Assembly: GCF_000003815.2 (NCBI RefSeq)
Contig: NC_049997.1
Span: 3,948,465-4,012,464, forward strand
Reading direction: 5' to 3'
Length of the DNA stretch: 64,000 nucleotides
Origin: Branchiostoma floridae
Taxonomy: Eukaryota; Chordata; Leptocardii; Amphioxiformes; Branchiostomatidae
Part shown: positions 45,645-57,488 of the stretch, piece by piece
Layout of the letters: every line of letters begins with the position of its first letter
Position numbering within the stretch: position 1 is the stretch's first letter
Translations under genes and position numbers: made by a program
The notes under the pieces: model-generated
What the model was told of the DNA's origin: nothing
What the model saw: only the letters and a program-made list of their open reading frames with translations
Database searches by the model: none

Positions 45645-46192
45645 TGTGAATTTCTCGCGTTCGAAGTTCTGCGAGAAGTACACTGTGCTGTCCTTGGGCA
45701 TCTTCACGCGACAGCTCGGAATGAGTGGCCTCTCAATCACGTCCTGGCAATCCACATACACCCGGACTGAGTCCACACCAACATGGACCGCCAGCTGCGT
45801 CCACTTGGACACGTCGCGGAACGGCGACGGTCTGAAAATCTCGTGTATGACGGTCAGCGTGCCCAACGTTCTGTACGTCAGCCTCAGGTGGTTTCGCGTC
45901 AGGTCCGAACCGATCTCGAGAAACGTCCCTCCTTCTTCGTTGTTCTCCTCAAGAGATGGCGAGAAGATTGAGAGCAGGACTCCTTCCGAGTTTTTGGACT
46001 GCCTGGCGGTGAAGATGAACCCCAGAGCCTGGCAGGGCTTTGATGCAAGCCTGGTGACCTCGGAGGCCGGGAGAGAGAGCTCCTTGACCGTGGAGTGGAA
46101 ACGCCAGCCGGACTGGCCTGGTCTGCTACCAGAGGTGGAGGATATCCCGTCCATGTCAGAGGTCACATCCAGTGTCTTCAGAAGGTCAAGAA
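45645..46192 (-). CDS. Exon 2: thrombospondin N-terminal / laminin-G-like domain
   Basis: 548 nt, bounded by CTTTCCAG|TT and CACA|GTAAGT. Its first two bases complete the split codon of exon 1 and it ends in phase 0. It opens LDLLKTLDVTSDMDG, then has WRFHSTVKELSLPASEV, GFIFTARQSKNSEGVLLSIF, THE conserved WTQLAVHVGVDSVRVYVDCQ and FSQNFEREKFT. The DLL start, GxxFTA and VxVYVDC strand pattern identify a TSPN domain, which in thrombospondins, NELL proteins and fibrillar collagens binds heparan sulphate and partner proteins outside the cell. Which of these families is closest cannot be settled by eye. Confidence 0.88.
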
Positions 46193-46914
46193 CTGGAAAG
46201 GAGGATACAAAATCAAGGTTAACACTTGGGGCTGAACAGTGACAACCATAACGGTATGAAAATAACTAAACAGACTAAAACAGAGTGAGATGAAGATTGG
46301 GTAGCTAGTCCAAACTTTCTGTCGTGTTGGCTAGATAAAGTTTTAAAATAGATTTTGTCACAATATGGTTTTCAAAAGAAAATACATCAATGGTATACTA
46401 ATCCACACTGTCGAAGAAGACCACTCAGGCCACTGGTCTATGACAGGTGGTCACTACAAACAGGATTGTTATGCTTGGGCCAATGGAAAATATTCAATTA
46501 TCTATCGATTCTATGAGACCACCAAAAATGACCAACAGGTGGTTGTAGATGTACAAGTCTGGCTACCGTAGAAAACTTCAAGAACAATGTTTCCTAAAAT
46601 GGCTAATGATGGGATAACTTTACTGACTTGGTGACTGGCAAAACTGAAAGAGACATTTCGTTGTGAGTATTGCAAATGGAAACCTTACTTGGATATTTGG
46701 AATAAGTTCCTAAATTACTTTAAAATCCTGAAAGAGAGATGAGAAGAATGCGTTGATATCAGTTTAAATAGACTGTAGGATTTTATCATGGCCAATACTG
46801 TCTGAAGAAGGTCATTATAGACTGTAAGTCTTGTCATGTATAAGACAAACATCGGGAATGTTGGACTAGTAAAAGGCATGTCACTGACCAGCCTTGACAT
46901 GATGTATCGCTTAG
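46193..46914. other. Intron 1, left end
   Basis: No exon or bounded element recognised. Confidence 0.35.
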
Positions 46915-49330
46915 CTCACCACTAGCAAACATGCCCACAGATTCACAGTTGGCACACAGTAAACACAGGGTCTGATTCGCGAACCTGGGGTCACATAGAG
47001 GAACTCACAGGTCACACTCCTGTCTTTTCCTGTAAATAAGTGCCAATTCCTTGTAAATAAGTTGCCATCTTTTGCTGTCAAAAAAATTATTACTTTCTGC
47101 AAGTAAGATACATAACGGGGGCCGCCCTAAGACGGTCCCCGTCGTAAGACGGTACGGATTTTTTGCTGATCTTATTATCCATAAGTACACCGTGTTTGTT
47201 GCCACTGACTATGCTGATTACAAAGGTAAATAAACCAAGTCCATGCACACAACTTTAATTTGCATTCCAAGTATACTTTAACATATTTACTTCATGTTTT
47301 TTTAAGAGCAGAATTCTAACAGTAATGTTGACAGTGCTGAATCACTGCGGTCACCGGCCTCTGTGTATTGGCGGCTCGTGTCGCTAACTATACGAACTCA
47401 TCCAAGCAGTCACACAACTGCCATGATACACATAAATAAAGCTCCATAAACACTATGAATATGGGTCTTCAAATGTTTGTTGAGTAGAAAAGTAACCAAA
47501 AGGAAGCGACATAAACATTGCCACCATTGTACTCCCAAGGGAGTGTGGCCGTGAAGGTGGCAGACTAGAGAACGCTCCAAAGATTTAATTGACTGTAACA
47601 AATGATTCGTGCTGTCTATGAAAATAAGACTTGACAGAGAGATGTAGATGATGTTTTCATATAATCAGACAGAGTTTTGTTGATGTTGGCGGTGTCGTTT
47701 TTTCGTAATGGTTTTTTTAGTCGGGCATTCACAATCAGTGCATTCAGCCCGTTGCCCTTAAAACATCAGCTGGATTGTTCTAGGTACAGCCTTCCTCATG
47801 TGAGACAAGAAGTACATACAGTCACGATTTTACTGTCAAAAGAAAGCTAAAATATCATACTATTAATTTTTTTCTGTGTACTTAGATTTGCCACTTACTT
47901 CTGAAGAGAGCAAAATATTAAAAAAAAGCGTACCGAGTTAGGCACACTGTCCCGCGTAGCACAAAATTGGAAGGTTACATACACGAAATTGTCTCTCAGT
48001 GTTTGCCGCTTGTAACACGCAGTGCGAAAGGTTCATGAACCACATGAATGCATTTCTTATTCAAGTATGTTGTTCAAATCTATGAGTAAAAAATTCAGTC
48101 ATCAAAATTTGACCACTCTCAGGCAACTAGCGATGGAGCGCCATGAGTTTGAGCGCAAGAAAAAGCGTACCGTGTTGGGGCACCTCCCGTTATCACTCTC
48201 CGGCTGGAAATTTTTTATATGCACATTTTTCACTCAGATTAACTTTCCTCCTATTTTATTATGATGACTAACTATATTAACCTAATTGCAAAGAAGGTTA
48301 TATTTTTGGTGGAATATATACAAATTGTTTCAATCTGTGTGTCTGTGGCCAAGGACAATATAACTTATAAAGCTACAGATGGATTTCTATTTTGTTAGGT
48401 TAGTACAGGTCAGGAAGACAAAGATCAACTTTGATAAACTTCATTGTTATTTATTGATTTCACTGATAATGGGCCTCCTCCCAGTTTTACACAATGCAGC
48501 AGAATGTCCATTTTATTATCTAGTTTTCTGCATACAATTTTGATAAGAAATTGTGAGAAGAGAGGAACTGTACTGAATCCTATGAGTTTTACAGTTGGCA
48601 CATAGTCAACATAGGGTCTGATCTGCAAAGGTGGGGTCACATAGAGGAACTTACAGGTCACGCTCTTGTCTTTACCTTGTAAATAAGTGTCAGTTCCTTG
48701 TAAATAAGATGCCATCTTTTGCTGTCAAAGAAAAGTTGAGTTTTATTCACTGACAGGTAAAAAAGATCACTGAGCGCTCCAGATGGAAATTTTCCCGTGT
48801 ACATTTTCACTCGGGGGTTAAAAAAAATAATACATTTCCCAAGGAGGTTAAGTTTTCACTGTTGTGCAATTTGTCAGTCTGTCTCTCTGCGTATGGACAG
48901 CATACTGTAAATGCATTTAAGTTCGCGGGGGGATTTAATTTCGCGGTAGCGAGAAAATGGACTTTTCTCGGTGGTTTTAATTTCGCGGTAGCACCATGCA
49001 CAGTCTCTTACTGTTATGGAAAAATGTTCGCGGTTGGTTTTAAATTCGCGGTGAAGCGGCCGCCTTGAAAACCCGCGAACATTTATCCACTGTGAACATT
49101 TCTGCATTTACAGTAAGTTGTAAAACTGTGTGGATGGATCTTTATACCATTTAGTACAATGTAGGTGGGTATAGGGGTCAGGAAAACAATGGTCAAGTTC
49201 AATAATGGGCCTCCTTCCGGCTTTCCACAGTACTGGGGTACTGTGCAGCGGGATTTCCGTTTTAATTTTTCCCTTTTCCGCATACTTTTATGATAAGAAA
49301 TTGTGAGAAGAACTATACTGAATCCTATTA
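46915..49330. repeat. Dispersed duplicated blocks in intron 1
   Basis: A block with CAGTTGGCACA, GGGGTCACATAGAGGAAC and TTGTAAATAAG occurs at about 46935-47100 and 48595-48735. A block with AATGGGCCTCC and TGATAAGAAATTGTGAGAAG occurs at about 48465-48560 and 49205-49310. On the minus strand the first pair reads similar peptides (KDRSVTCEFLYVTP and KDKSVTCKFLYVTP). These are probably fragments of a larger transposon of unknown class. Confidence 0.6.
48905..49113. mobile_element. TA-flanked palindromic MITE, family copy 2
   Basis: 209 bp, CTGTAAATGCA...TGCATTTACAG with flanking TA, same orientation as copy 1. It interrupts an older repeat (AAGGAGGTTAAGTTTT...). Confidence 0.85.
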
Positions 49331-49726
49331 GCCTAGCAAGTGGGAACTTGGCAAGAATTCCAGTCAGGATATGCAGCACTCCTACACTCTACAGTTACCA
49401 TGTGGTACCCAGGGAATAAGTAGGAGTGTTGGTGTTAGCCTTTACCCTTCTACACTTGGCCTTCAAAAGAACCCAACTCCCAGAACATTCTCTATAAGCA
49501 CTGTATTGGCAGGCAGCCCAGGTCTTAACTTAAGAGAGTCTTAAGCTCTTGCCCAAGAAACCAGAAAGTTCAAGCGATTCTATTACTCTGAGAAATCAGA
49601 AAAATCAGTCTTCAATTTGTAGCTGAATGCAAGTTGTCCTCTTTGGTTTTAGTTTACCAGGACCACCCTTAAGGCCTACTATGAAAAGATAAGACTTGGG
49701 GACACCTGCAAGGTAGTGTTTTGATA
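49331..49726. other. Intron 1, no recognised gene
   Basis: Nothing supported. Confidence 0.3.
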
Positions 49727-49871
49727 CTCTCCAAGCAGAGGTTTGGCTCCTGCTGTTCTTTATGTCTAGCTGGTAGCGAGAACAAAGAAAATGGATTCAA
49801 AATAAAACTTTAAAAGGCCTAATAAAAGCGCCTAAAACAAAACAGCCAGAGCCAAACCTCTGCTTGGAGAG
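49727..49871. mobile_element. CTCTCCAAGCAGAGGTT-type MITE, uninterrupted copy
   Basis: 145 bp with inverted ends CTCTCCAAGCAGAGGTTTGG and inner GCTCCTGCTGTT/AACAGCCAGAGC. TA lies on both sides. A longer direct repeat TAGTGTTTTG also flanks it (49714-49723 and 49872-49881), so the true duplication may be 9-10 bp rather than TA. Confidence 0.8.
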
Positions 49872-49881
49872 TAGTGTTTTG

Positions 49882-52550
49882 TCCAATCTCTGTGTGTGCC
49901 AAACGAAAGATGTCAATTACTTATTAATGATAAAAAAATATGGATTACTTGCAAGAAAATACATTTAATCTACCAATTTCAAGTCCTGTTCACAAACAAG
50001 TCAGCCAACAATTACCAAGTAAAATGTAAGACTATCACAATCACCCAATGTTCAGACCAATCAGAGCACCATGGGAGGGATAAAATTTTCGGCGTATACA
50101 GGAAACGTAGCTAAAATTGTTGGCCATAAGGCGCGCCAACCTCTCAACTGTCTGGGGGCTGTTACATACTTAATACTGCTGCTAGATAGGTAAAACTATA
50201 AATTTTTGGAAAGCTAAGAACTTGTAGAATATGAAAACAGCAATAAAAATACTTAACAAGGTTTGTGAGGAGTGATACTAGACAAAAAGTGAAAACAAAC
50301 TTTTTTTCTGAAATCTCAAAAAATATTTGAAGTGTATATGATATCACCCACAAAGTCTATAATCACTTTGAAAGTTACTGAAAACTATCATAAATTGCCT
50401 TGCTAGTCTTCCAGGCTAGAAAAACATGAACCATCTCTCCATGTTGCCTTTGCCAAGGTAACAAAGACTCTTGTCCTTGAACCTGAGGTAGTCTTGAATA
50501 GGAACCCTGGTGTTTCTCAGTGGTTTACAAACATTGCAACCCGGTGATGAGGGTCTACATGGGGGGATCCTGGCATTGCTTAATAGTAAATCCAGGAGTA
50601 GCCTGGATGCCAGACTGTTCAGGGCCTAAACACTGAATAGTAAATTCAGGAGGACTGAATGATCAGATAATACTGATTGATAAACTGACTGACATTCTTG
50701 CAAAGGTTTGACTTTGGGGAACAAGTTCATGGGATTGTTCTACTGTATCTTCTTTGTGTCAGGTGGCCACCATCATCATCTTACATCTTCATGGACTGTC
50801 CAGCAAATCAAGGCTGGGGACGGTCCGACTCGACCGTGTGCTCTGTTGTGACTTTTGAACAATCTGGCATTTGACAAATTTAAAATGAACATTTGTCAAT
50901 ATAACTATCAATTCAGGATAACAGTATACTAACATAATACTAGCCAAATCTAGTTCACAACTGATTTACTAACAAAGTCTGCTAGTAGACCCACAGTAGC
51001 CCTGGTGAGTTGTGGACCATGTTCAGACACAAAACAGCCGCGAGGTAAACCCAAAGGTGTTTACACGACAACTTAAACACTGGACTATTTGTTTGAACTT
51101 GAAAATGTAAGCATGGCTCACTGTACACAGTAGGGCTACATGAATGGGAAGTGGTTGTTTTGACTGACTCTCCCAAGCAAAGCGTGTAGACAGATCCGTG
51201 AGAAATGAGGCTACAGAGACAAGTTGTAAAGACAAGAACTAAGTAGAACTAAAACAGCGAAAGGCGAAGTCAAGATTACTGTCAACAGTAGACGAATCCC
51301 AGAGCTTTTGCACTGACATCTGTTTGATAAACTACGATTTTGAAGAAAATTGTTTGGGTATAGAGAAGATGAAAAATGTAAACTGATAGTCAAGGGTGTT
51401 AGGAATACATTGGTCTTGTAGTACAGGTCGTGTCAGTTTTGCTTGCTATGAAAATGAAAATGCTGGAAGTGAAACCTTAAGACACCTGTTTGACACAATA
51501 AGGGAATTTAGGTGACCTTGATTGTGCTTTGGGCTATGTTCCTAAATTTCTCTCTAAACTGAAGACTTCTTTGTACCTTCAAGATTACCTGATTCCAATA
51601 GGTAAGAATAGGAATTTCAGTTAGAGATAACTATGCCAATATTTATAATAATGCCTTTATTTTCCAAGAACAACAAAAAAGAGTTTGATAAGTTCAGTAA
51701 CTATTCTTGTGCTCAAGGGAGTCATTGCTGACAAAAAATTAGGGGGGGGGGAAGCTTAATGGGCAACAAAGGAAGATGGTGGCAAAGTTTTAAAATTTGT
51801 TTAGGGAAATTTATAATGATTGTGAATTTGTGATGTCTTTATTGTGCTTTTCCTACGTCTCACAGTTTTCTTCCTTGTGTTTGATAATAAAATGATATTT
51901 TTCCCTTTCTCTGAGGGTTTTTTTTGCACTCCCTCCTTCATGCCCTAATACCATCCATTCCAGCCTACCCCTTACTCAGCAAGCCATCCATTTATCTTAC
52001 TCCTCTTGGCCTCTGTCCTGAACAGGAAGGGACCCTGTGTGAGGTCTAGGAAGACCCTGCTGTCCTGTAACTTTACACCCAGCCATTTCCAGGGCACTGG
52101 TGATTTCATGCTTCCCCTCTTCCTATTGTTCTGGCTACTTCACCCAAAGAGATGTTTATTTTGGCCTTCAGTGTTAGTGGGTAAGCGGGCTCTTTGACTG
52201 GTTATGAGTAGGACTTGGAGACACAGAGAGAGAGGGTGGGTTTACCCAACAAACTAATGTCTGTCATCAGGTGTACTGTTGGTAGCATGAAAGCAAAAAT
52301 GTGGGCATCTGAGTTGTGTGTCAACAACAGACAGACAGAGATTGACAAATTTTCAAAGTTTTGTTGTTGTAGACTTTCTTGGAGCCTTGGATGTTCAATG
52401 TTGGTTTCCATGTGTGTATAAATGTACCTGTCATTTTAACTTAGGTACAAAAATTTGCCAATTATATTACATTGATGTATCCGATACTTGCGACAGTCGT
52501 ATTGAGGTCACCTGAGTGGCGCCTAAAGGCAGCTTTGCTCCAGACCCTTG
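49882..52550. other. Intron 1, no recognised gene
   Basis: AT-rich; no exon, RNA or bounded element recognised. An 8-base G run is at about 51745. Confidence 0.35.
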
Positions 52551-52609
52551 CGATTTAGCCACGCCTATTGTTAACTCCTCGATTTAGCCACGCCTATTGT
52601 TAACTCCTC
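52551..52609. repeat. 29-bp tandem duplication
   Basis: CGATTTAGCCACGCCTATTG... repeated twice, identical. Confidence 0.85.
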
Positions 52610-54090
52610 GCAATTCAGCCCCTGACTGCAAAGAGAGAGTAGTCGGCCCATCCAATAATAAATAACAAATGCATTATAGTATAATTTACTAGTCAAGTCA
52701 AAGCCTCTGAATTTTAGATTTTTAACAAACATTGATGGAAAGTATACCAGGAATTTGAATTATTAAAAAATTATCAACTGGTCATTTTATATCATTCACC
52801 CAGAGTAGACAAAAAGGTAGATAGATCCACACCCTACTCTTCAAGCAGAGGTTGGTGGTAAAATCGTGACCTTTTTCTTATATGCATTGGCTGGTCGAAA
52901 AAAATACACCCATCCCATACAGTACACATACACAGATGATTGCTTCAATTCCTTGGCATGAGTTTAGTCATTATGAACCCCTCCAAAGACAATGGTCTCA
53001 CAGTCTCACCCTCTAGTTAATACCCCCTCCACTTGAGGTCAGACCCCCTATGTCCTTGGCACACCACCAAAGGGTCATCAGTCCACCTGAACTCTTGACC
53101 CAAAGATCAACAACTTGGCAAAAAATATCTGATGTAAGTCTTTCATAGTTTCAGCCTTGATATATGACATCCTTGAGATTTTTATTAAGGCACTTGAGTG
53201 CATATAAAATAATAAATGATGACCTTGGGAAATTTGAAGAGGAAACAAAAAGAACAAAGCCAAAGTCTAAGAAGAAAAGAAAGATCTTAATAGTAAGGTA
53301 TAGAATGGCATGAGCATTTTTTTCTTTCTTTCCAGACACTTTTCCCCCTATGAAAGGATAAAGCCTGAGGAAGGCTGTTTTCAGAACTTGCCCTAAAAAT
53401 CATCTACTGACGGAAATTTGCTTGTTGGGACGGACAAAAGTTGCAGGAACCAATGAAACACTAGAGGCGAGTTGAAACAGTCTCCTGGCTCACGGGTATT
53501 GGAGATGGCCCAACTGCTAAACCAAAAGGTCTGGACCTGTTGGCCTGGTCAGTTGGTGGCGCTCTGTTACTGAGTATGTTCCATATTTGCATTACAGCTA
53601 GTACTTTAATGGGAGCGATTTGCGGTCGACCTTCTGACCACATATTTAACCTTACGAGCCCACCACAAACCATAACCCTACCCATGTTGCCCTCCAGGGC
53701 AGTTTAGCTCTTCATATTAGATACACCTGTTAGTGTCAGGAAACCAGCTTAAATTCCTCAATGAGCAAATAGGGATCTCCTTAAAGTTCAAAGATTCCTT
53801 TCAAAGAATTGTTTTGTTGGATCTCTGACATAAAAGTGGCCCAAACCAGCAGCTATTGGTAGCCTTTGCCAGGCCTTCCCATTGGGGGTACAGGGTCATA
53901 GAATTTGGGGGGAAAATGGGAAATTGGCCAGAGGAGTCAGTCTACTCTACATATAGCATTCCCTTCCAGTTGGTGTGGACTGCCAAATGCTTTGGAAGCA
54001 AAACTGCCCTGGTAGACTATTCTCCCTATGATAGCCAATGTAGTAGTCAGTCTGGTAGCAACTGTAACGTAAGCTATTGGGCTTCTCACT
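52610..54090. other. Intron 1, no recognised gene
   Basis: Holds a solitary CTTCAAGCAGAGGTTGGTGG MITE end near 52839. Nothing else recognised. Confidence 0.35.
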
Positions 54091-54140
54091 GTTTATTTGT
54101 CTGTTTATTTGTTTGCTTGTCTGTTTATTTGTTTGTTTCA
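54091..54140. repeat. (TTTG)n-like microsatellite
   Basis: TTTATTTGTCTG and TTTG units in a 50-bp low-complexity run. Confidence 0.7.
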
Positions 54141-54638
54141 TTATTAGTACATTAACAAAGCTTACCACCTAAAGATGTGGTTGTACCTCTCTCTCAATAT
54201 CTCTTTACAACAATGAAAAGTGTTCTTTGTTGAAGAGTTCTGCAGGCTGATTTGAGCTTCTCATTAACAAACAAAGCTTCAAACAAATAAACATACACTT
54301 CTTTGTTGTTCTACCCTCTTTCCTACCTTTTGATGTGCTATATATACATGTACCAGGTATCCTTATCTAATAAAAGATAAAGGCATCTGTCCAGAGAGTC
54401 TGTATGTCTAAACACACCCCCACAAAGACACACAGACAAAGTTGTGGTTACAAACATCAGACTCCAGCCCTTTGTTGATCTTGCTTATCTCATGTCTCTG
54501 TACAAGTGGTTCTACACGCCTGTTTCCACCTCTGAGGACAGGGCTGATTTATGGGGGAGATTTTCCTAATTGCCCTTTTGGTTTCCTGTTACATGAAAGT
54601 GGAGCACATCTATCCTGGTGCCCGCCCTCCATACTGTA

Positions 54639-54968
54639 CTCTCCAAGCAGAGGTTGGTGGGGAAAATATGACCTTTTCCTTAGTACTGTAAATGCAGAAA
54701 TGTTCGCAGTGGTTTTACGTTCGCGGTTTTCGCAATGCGAATTCATTGTGAACTCAAAACTGCCGCAAGTATTATTCCATGACACTATGTGACTACAGTA
54801 GATGGTGCTACCGCGAACTCAAAACCACCGCAAACTCTTCATTTTCCCGCTACTGCGAATCTAAATTTCCGCAAACTTAAATGCATTTTACAGTATGCTT
54901 TATTTTTCGATCAGCCTCCCCACCAAGGAGAAGGTTACGATGTTCCCCACCAACCTCTGCTTGGAGAG
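54639..54968. mobile_element. CTCTCCAAGCAGAGGTT MITE carrying a nested MITE
   Basis: Outer inverted ends CTCTCCAAGCAGAGGTTGG, with TA on both sides (54637-54638 and 54969-54970). A complete second MITE sits at 54686-54893 with its own TA duplication, so the outer element inserted first. Confidence 0.85.
54686..54893. mobile_element. TA-flanked palindromic MITE, family copy 3
   Basis: 208 bp, CTGTAAATGCA...TGCATTTTACAG with TA at 54684-54685 and 54894-54895; opposite orientation to copies 1 and 2. Confidence 0.85.
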
Positions 54969-54970
54969 TA

Positions 54971-55463
54971 TTCACTACAAACTATTGATGGATACCAGGA
55001 ATATGTCATCCTTATATGACTACTGCTCTACAGCATTGTTTTAATTGTAGATTTGAAACAGAGCATAAAGTTCATTTTCCCTAATAAGGTTCAGTTCTAC
55101 TCTCTAAATAAGATCTGAGGTTTGGCTCCAGCTGTTTTTATGTTTTTTAAATAAGAAAAAATAAAAATATACTTTTTTTTATAAACCCTAACACTTATAG
55201 AAATGTCTTTCTCACTAAAAGCTATACTTTTTCACTGTTTCAACTTGAGTGTGTCTAAACTTTCCCCTTGGGGGGGGGGGGATTCTATTATTCTTAGGGG
55301 GTCTCTATTATTGGGGGGACTATAGCCCTCTCCCCCACACAAAACGATCCGCCCCCAACGTAAACTTCACTAGGTAAAACAAACACTGCCGGTGGTTTGA
55401 AATGAAACATTATATCTTCTGTAAAAACACTGCTTTGCATCAATGAGGAACGCGATAACTCAC
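54971..55463. other. Intron 1, beginning, with G-run
   Basis: Contains a run of about 12 G near 55269-55281 and further G-tracts to 55320 (plus strand), within 200 bp of the exon 1 donor. A G-quadruplex on the nontemplate strand is conceivable, but nothing more can be said. Confidence 0.4.
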
Positions 55464-55584
55464 CTAGTACGCTGTTGTTGGTGTTTTTCTGGGACAGCAC
55501 CACCGTTAGGAAGAAACACACAACCGCAATAGTCCGCAAACAATCGGAACAACAAGTCCACAACCCGCAACTTTTTCGCAACAT
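55464..55584 (-). CDS. Exon 1: start codon and signal peptide
   Basis: 121 nt from ATG (55582-55584) to GTACTAG|GTGAG, leaving in phase 1, which exon 2 completes exactly. It encodes MLRKSCGLWTCCSDCLRT, then a hydrophobic core IAVVCFFLTVVLS and a polar stretch QKNTNNSVL. The positive n-region, hydrophobic core and small residues before Q make a cleavable signal peptide likely, so the product is secreted. NNS may be glycosylated. Confidence 0.85.
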
Positions 55585-56330
55585 TGTTTCTTAGTGGTAT
55601 TAAATGTCTCAAAAGTGGCAAAAATAATCTCAAAGTAGCATCTTTAACTGTTGGAAATGCTGGTGGTATTCCAGTGTCCCATGTCAGTTTTTTTGGAGAG
55701 AATTCCAGGCGAAATTCCGGAGGGTAGGAGGGAAGCCGTAAGAGTTCAGACAGCGTGACAACACCAACAGTAAAGGAAATTGAAGAAATCCTTTCTCGTC
55801 TGCGGGTTGCTCGTCCCTTGCACGCAAGCCTTCCTGATTTTACTCGAGAACTTCAGCTCAAATATCCTCCGATTTCCTTTAGAATGTCACCGCAAAAATA
55901 GCCAGGCTCCCGGAAAATCCTTGAGGAAATCTTAGCGAACTCCTGAAGAAAACCGCGCAAAGACTGGAATGCCTCAATCAATGGAACGATCACAGTCGGC
56001 CCGAAACATTGACCACAACAGGCTAAAATCCACCGGAGCTCTCCAACCTTGTCCTCGGCGTTCCTTGCGCACCCTGCCGCACAGCTCGTCGCCCTGAGGC
56101 CCTGCCTACACTTGTGTAGATCTCACGCAGTTCAGGCCCGTTAAAAATGACAAAGAAAGCGTGAATTCTGGTGTAAAACCGAGAGAAACACTGTTGTCTG
56201 TGGTGCGACTACACTGCAGGATGCGCCAAACTGGCCGGCAACTCTCAGAAAGTGGTGGAGTCAGGTTACAGTCAATGCCGCCTTCTGATTGGTCAAGATA
56301 AGCAGGGGTTCCCTGTGTCTGGGCTTCTTC
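55585..56330 (-). promoter_or_regulatory. Putative 5' UTR and promoter of the TSPN gene
   Basis: Sequence just upstream of the start codon is richer in G+C and CpG than the surrounding introns. It contains a CCAAT motif on the minus strand (ATTGGT on plus, about 56288-56293). No TATA box was convincingly placed. The transcription start cannot be fixed from sequence. Confidence 0.3.
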
Positions 56331-56723
56331 AATGGAGCTTATTGTAAAGCGTCAACAAGACATCGGTGTTTGTTGCTAGCAGCTGCTTTTAATTAAAATA
56401 AATAGGTATAATTTTGGTACCAAATTTGAAAAATATTTGCCCTTACCATTCTAAAAGATGGGAATTTTTTTTTAAGTGGTATCACCCTTCAAAAAATTGT
56501 TTTGTCAGATCTTTTTTTTTTTCAGATAAGCTTTTAAGTAATTTTCTTTTGAGTGAATGTGTGAACAACTTCAAAAACAGATTTTTTTTTGGTAACCTTG
56601 CTCACAACAAACTAGTGCTTGGTAAATGCAATGGACCTGAAAACCACCATGCAATTGTGTATACATGTACATGTTGATGAAGGTTTATAGACATCCAGGT
56701 ATTGTTGTAAGACACGCCAAATC
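56331..56723. other. Intergenic, no recognised feature
   Basis: T-rich; nothing supported. Confidence 0.35.
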
Positions 56724-56832
56724 GCAGTTACTCAAGCAACTGGATATGATATGTTACTCACGAAAAACAGTGGATGTTTTTTTTAAACTTCTGACCATTT
56801 CCACAGTCATATCCAGTTGCTTGAGTAACTGC
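56724..56832. mobile_element. 109-bp MITE with GCAGTTACTCAAGCAACTGG ends
   Basis: Perfect inverted ends of about 26 bp. Same family as 8379-8621 and, more diverged, 30321-30535. Target duplication not clear. Confidence 0.8.
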
Positions 56833-57270
56833 TTTTAGGAGTAATTGTATATAAATGTATATCCTTAAAATTTTTTATATCTCTCAAAAGGAACCTATAT
56901 TACCTCCTTGCTCTTGTGGTAGTTTCTGAGTGTTTTATGTTGCTGGTGGTCCTGACTGTTGTTTGTGCCCACATGGAAGGATTTCCTTTGGTAAACAGCC
57001 TTTTATGTTGTGTCTAAATTAGGTACAATGAAGACAAGCCTCCAGCCAGTCCAGGTATGGTTTCTGCGGGAAGTTAAAAGTGCCGCAAAAGGAAAACAGG
57101 CCACAAGGAATTCTGACGGGAAACGGTTTTGTACTGCAGTCATTTACTGAGATAGACTGGAATTCAGTCTGGTTAAATTTAGTTTGTTTCCAACAGTTGC
57201 TGCCACACCAACAATTAGAGACTCTTGGAAGCGGACTAATAGCTGGCCTTAGCTAACTAGACTGGATTTT

Positions 57271-57480
57271 CTCCAAGCAGAGGTACCGGTTGATGGAGAA
57301 AATTGTGACCTTTGTCTTACTATATGCTGATTTTCTTCTGGCAGCAAAAGTTGACATGGAAAATCATGACGAAGAGCTTATTAATTGTATGCCCCTTTTT
57401 TCTGTCAGTAAACTTTGCTGACACAAAAATTGGCATATAAGAAAAAGGTCATTTTCCCCATCAACCTCTACTTGGAGACT
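57271..57480. mobile_element. CTCCAAGCAGAGG-type MITE with 8-bp flanking repeat
   Basis: Ends CTCCAAGCAGAGG and, inverted, CTCCAAGTAGAGGTTGATGG. TGGATTTT flanks on both sides (57263-57270 and 57481-57488), with ACT between the right end and the repeat. Inner inverted pairs AATTGTGACCTTTGTCTTA/AAGAAAAAGGTCATTTTCC. Confidence 0.7.
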
Positions 57481-57488
57481 TGGATTTT

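Noticed and set aside
45427-46242. 271-codon plus-strand frame
   Set aside because: Antisense of the TSPN exon, which has splice sites, phase agreement and domain identity on the minus strand.
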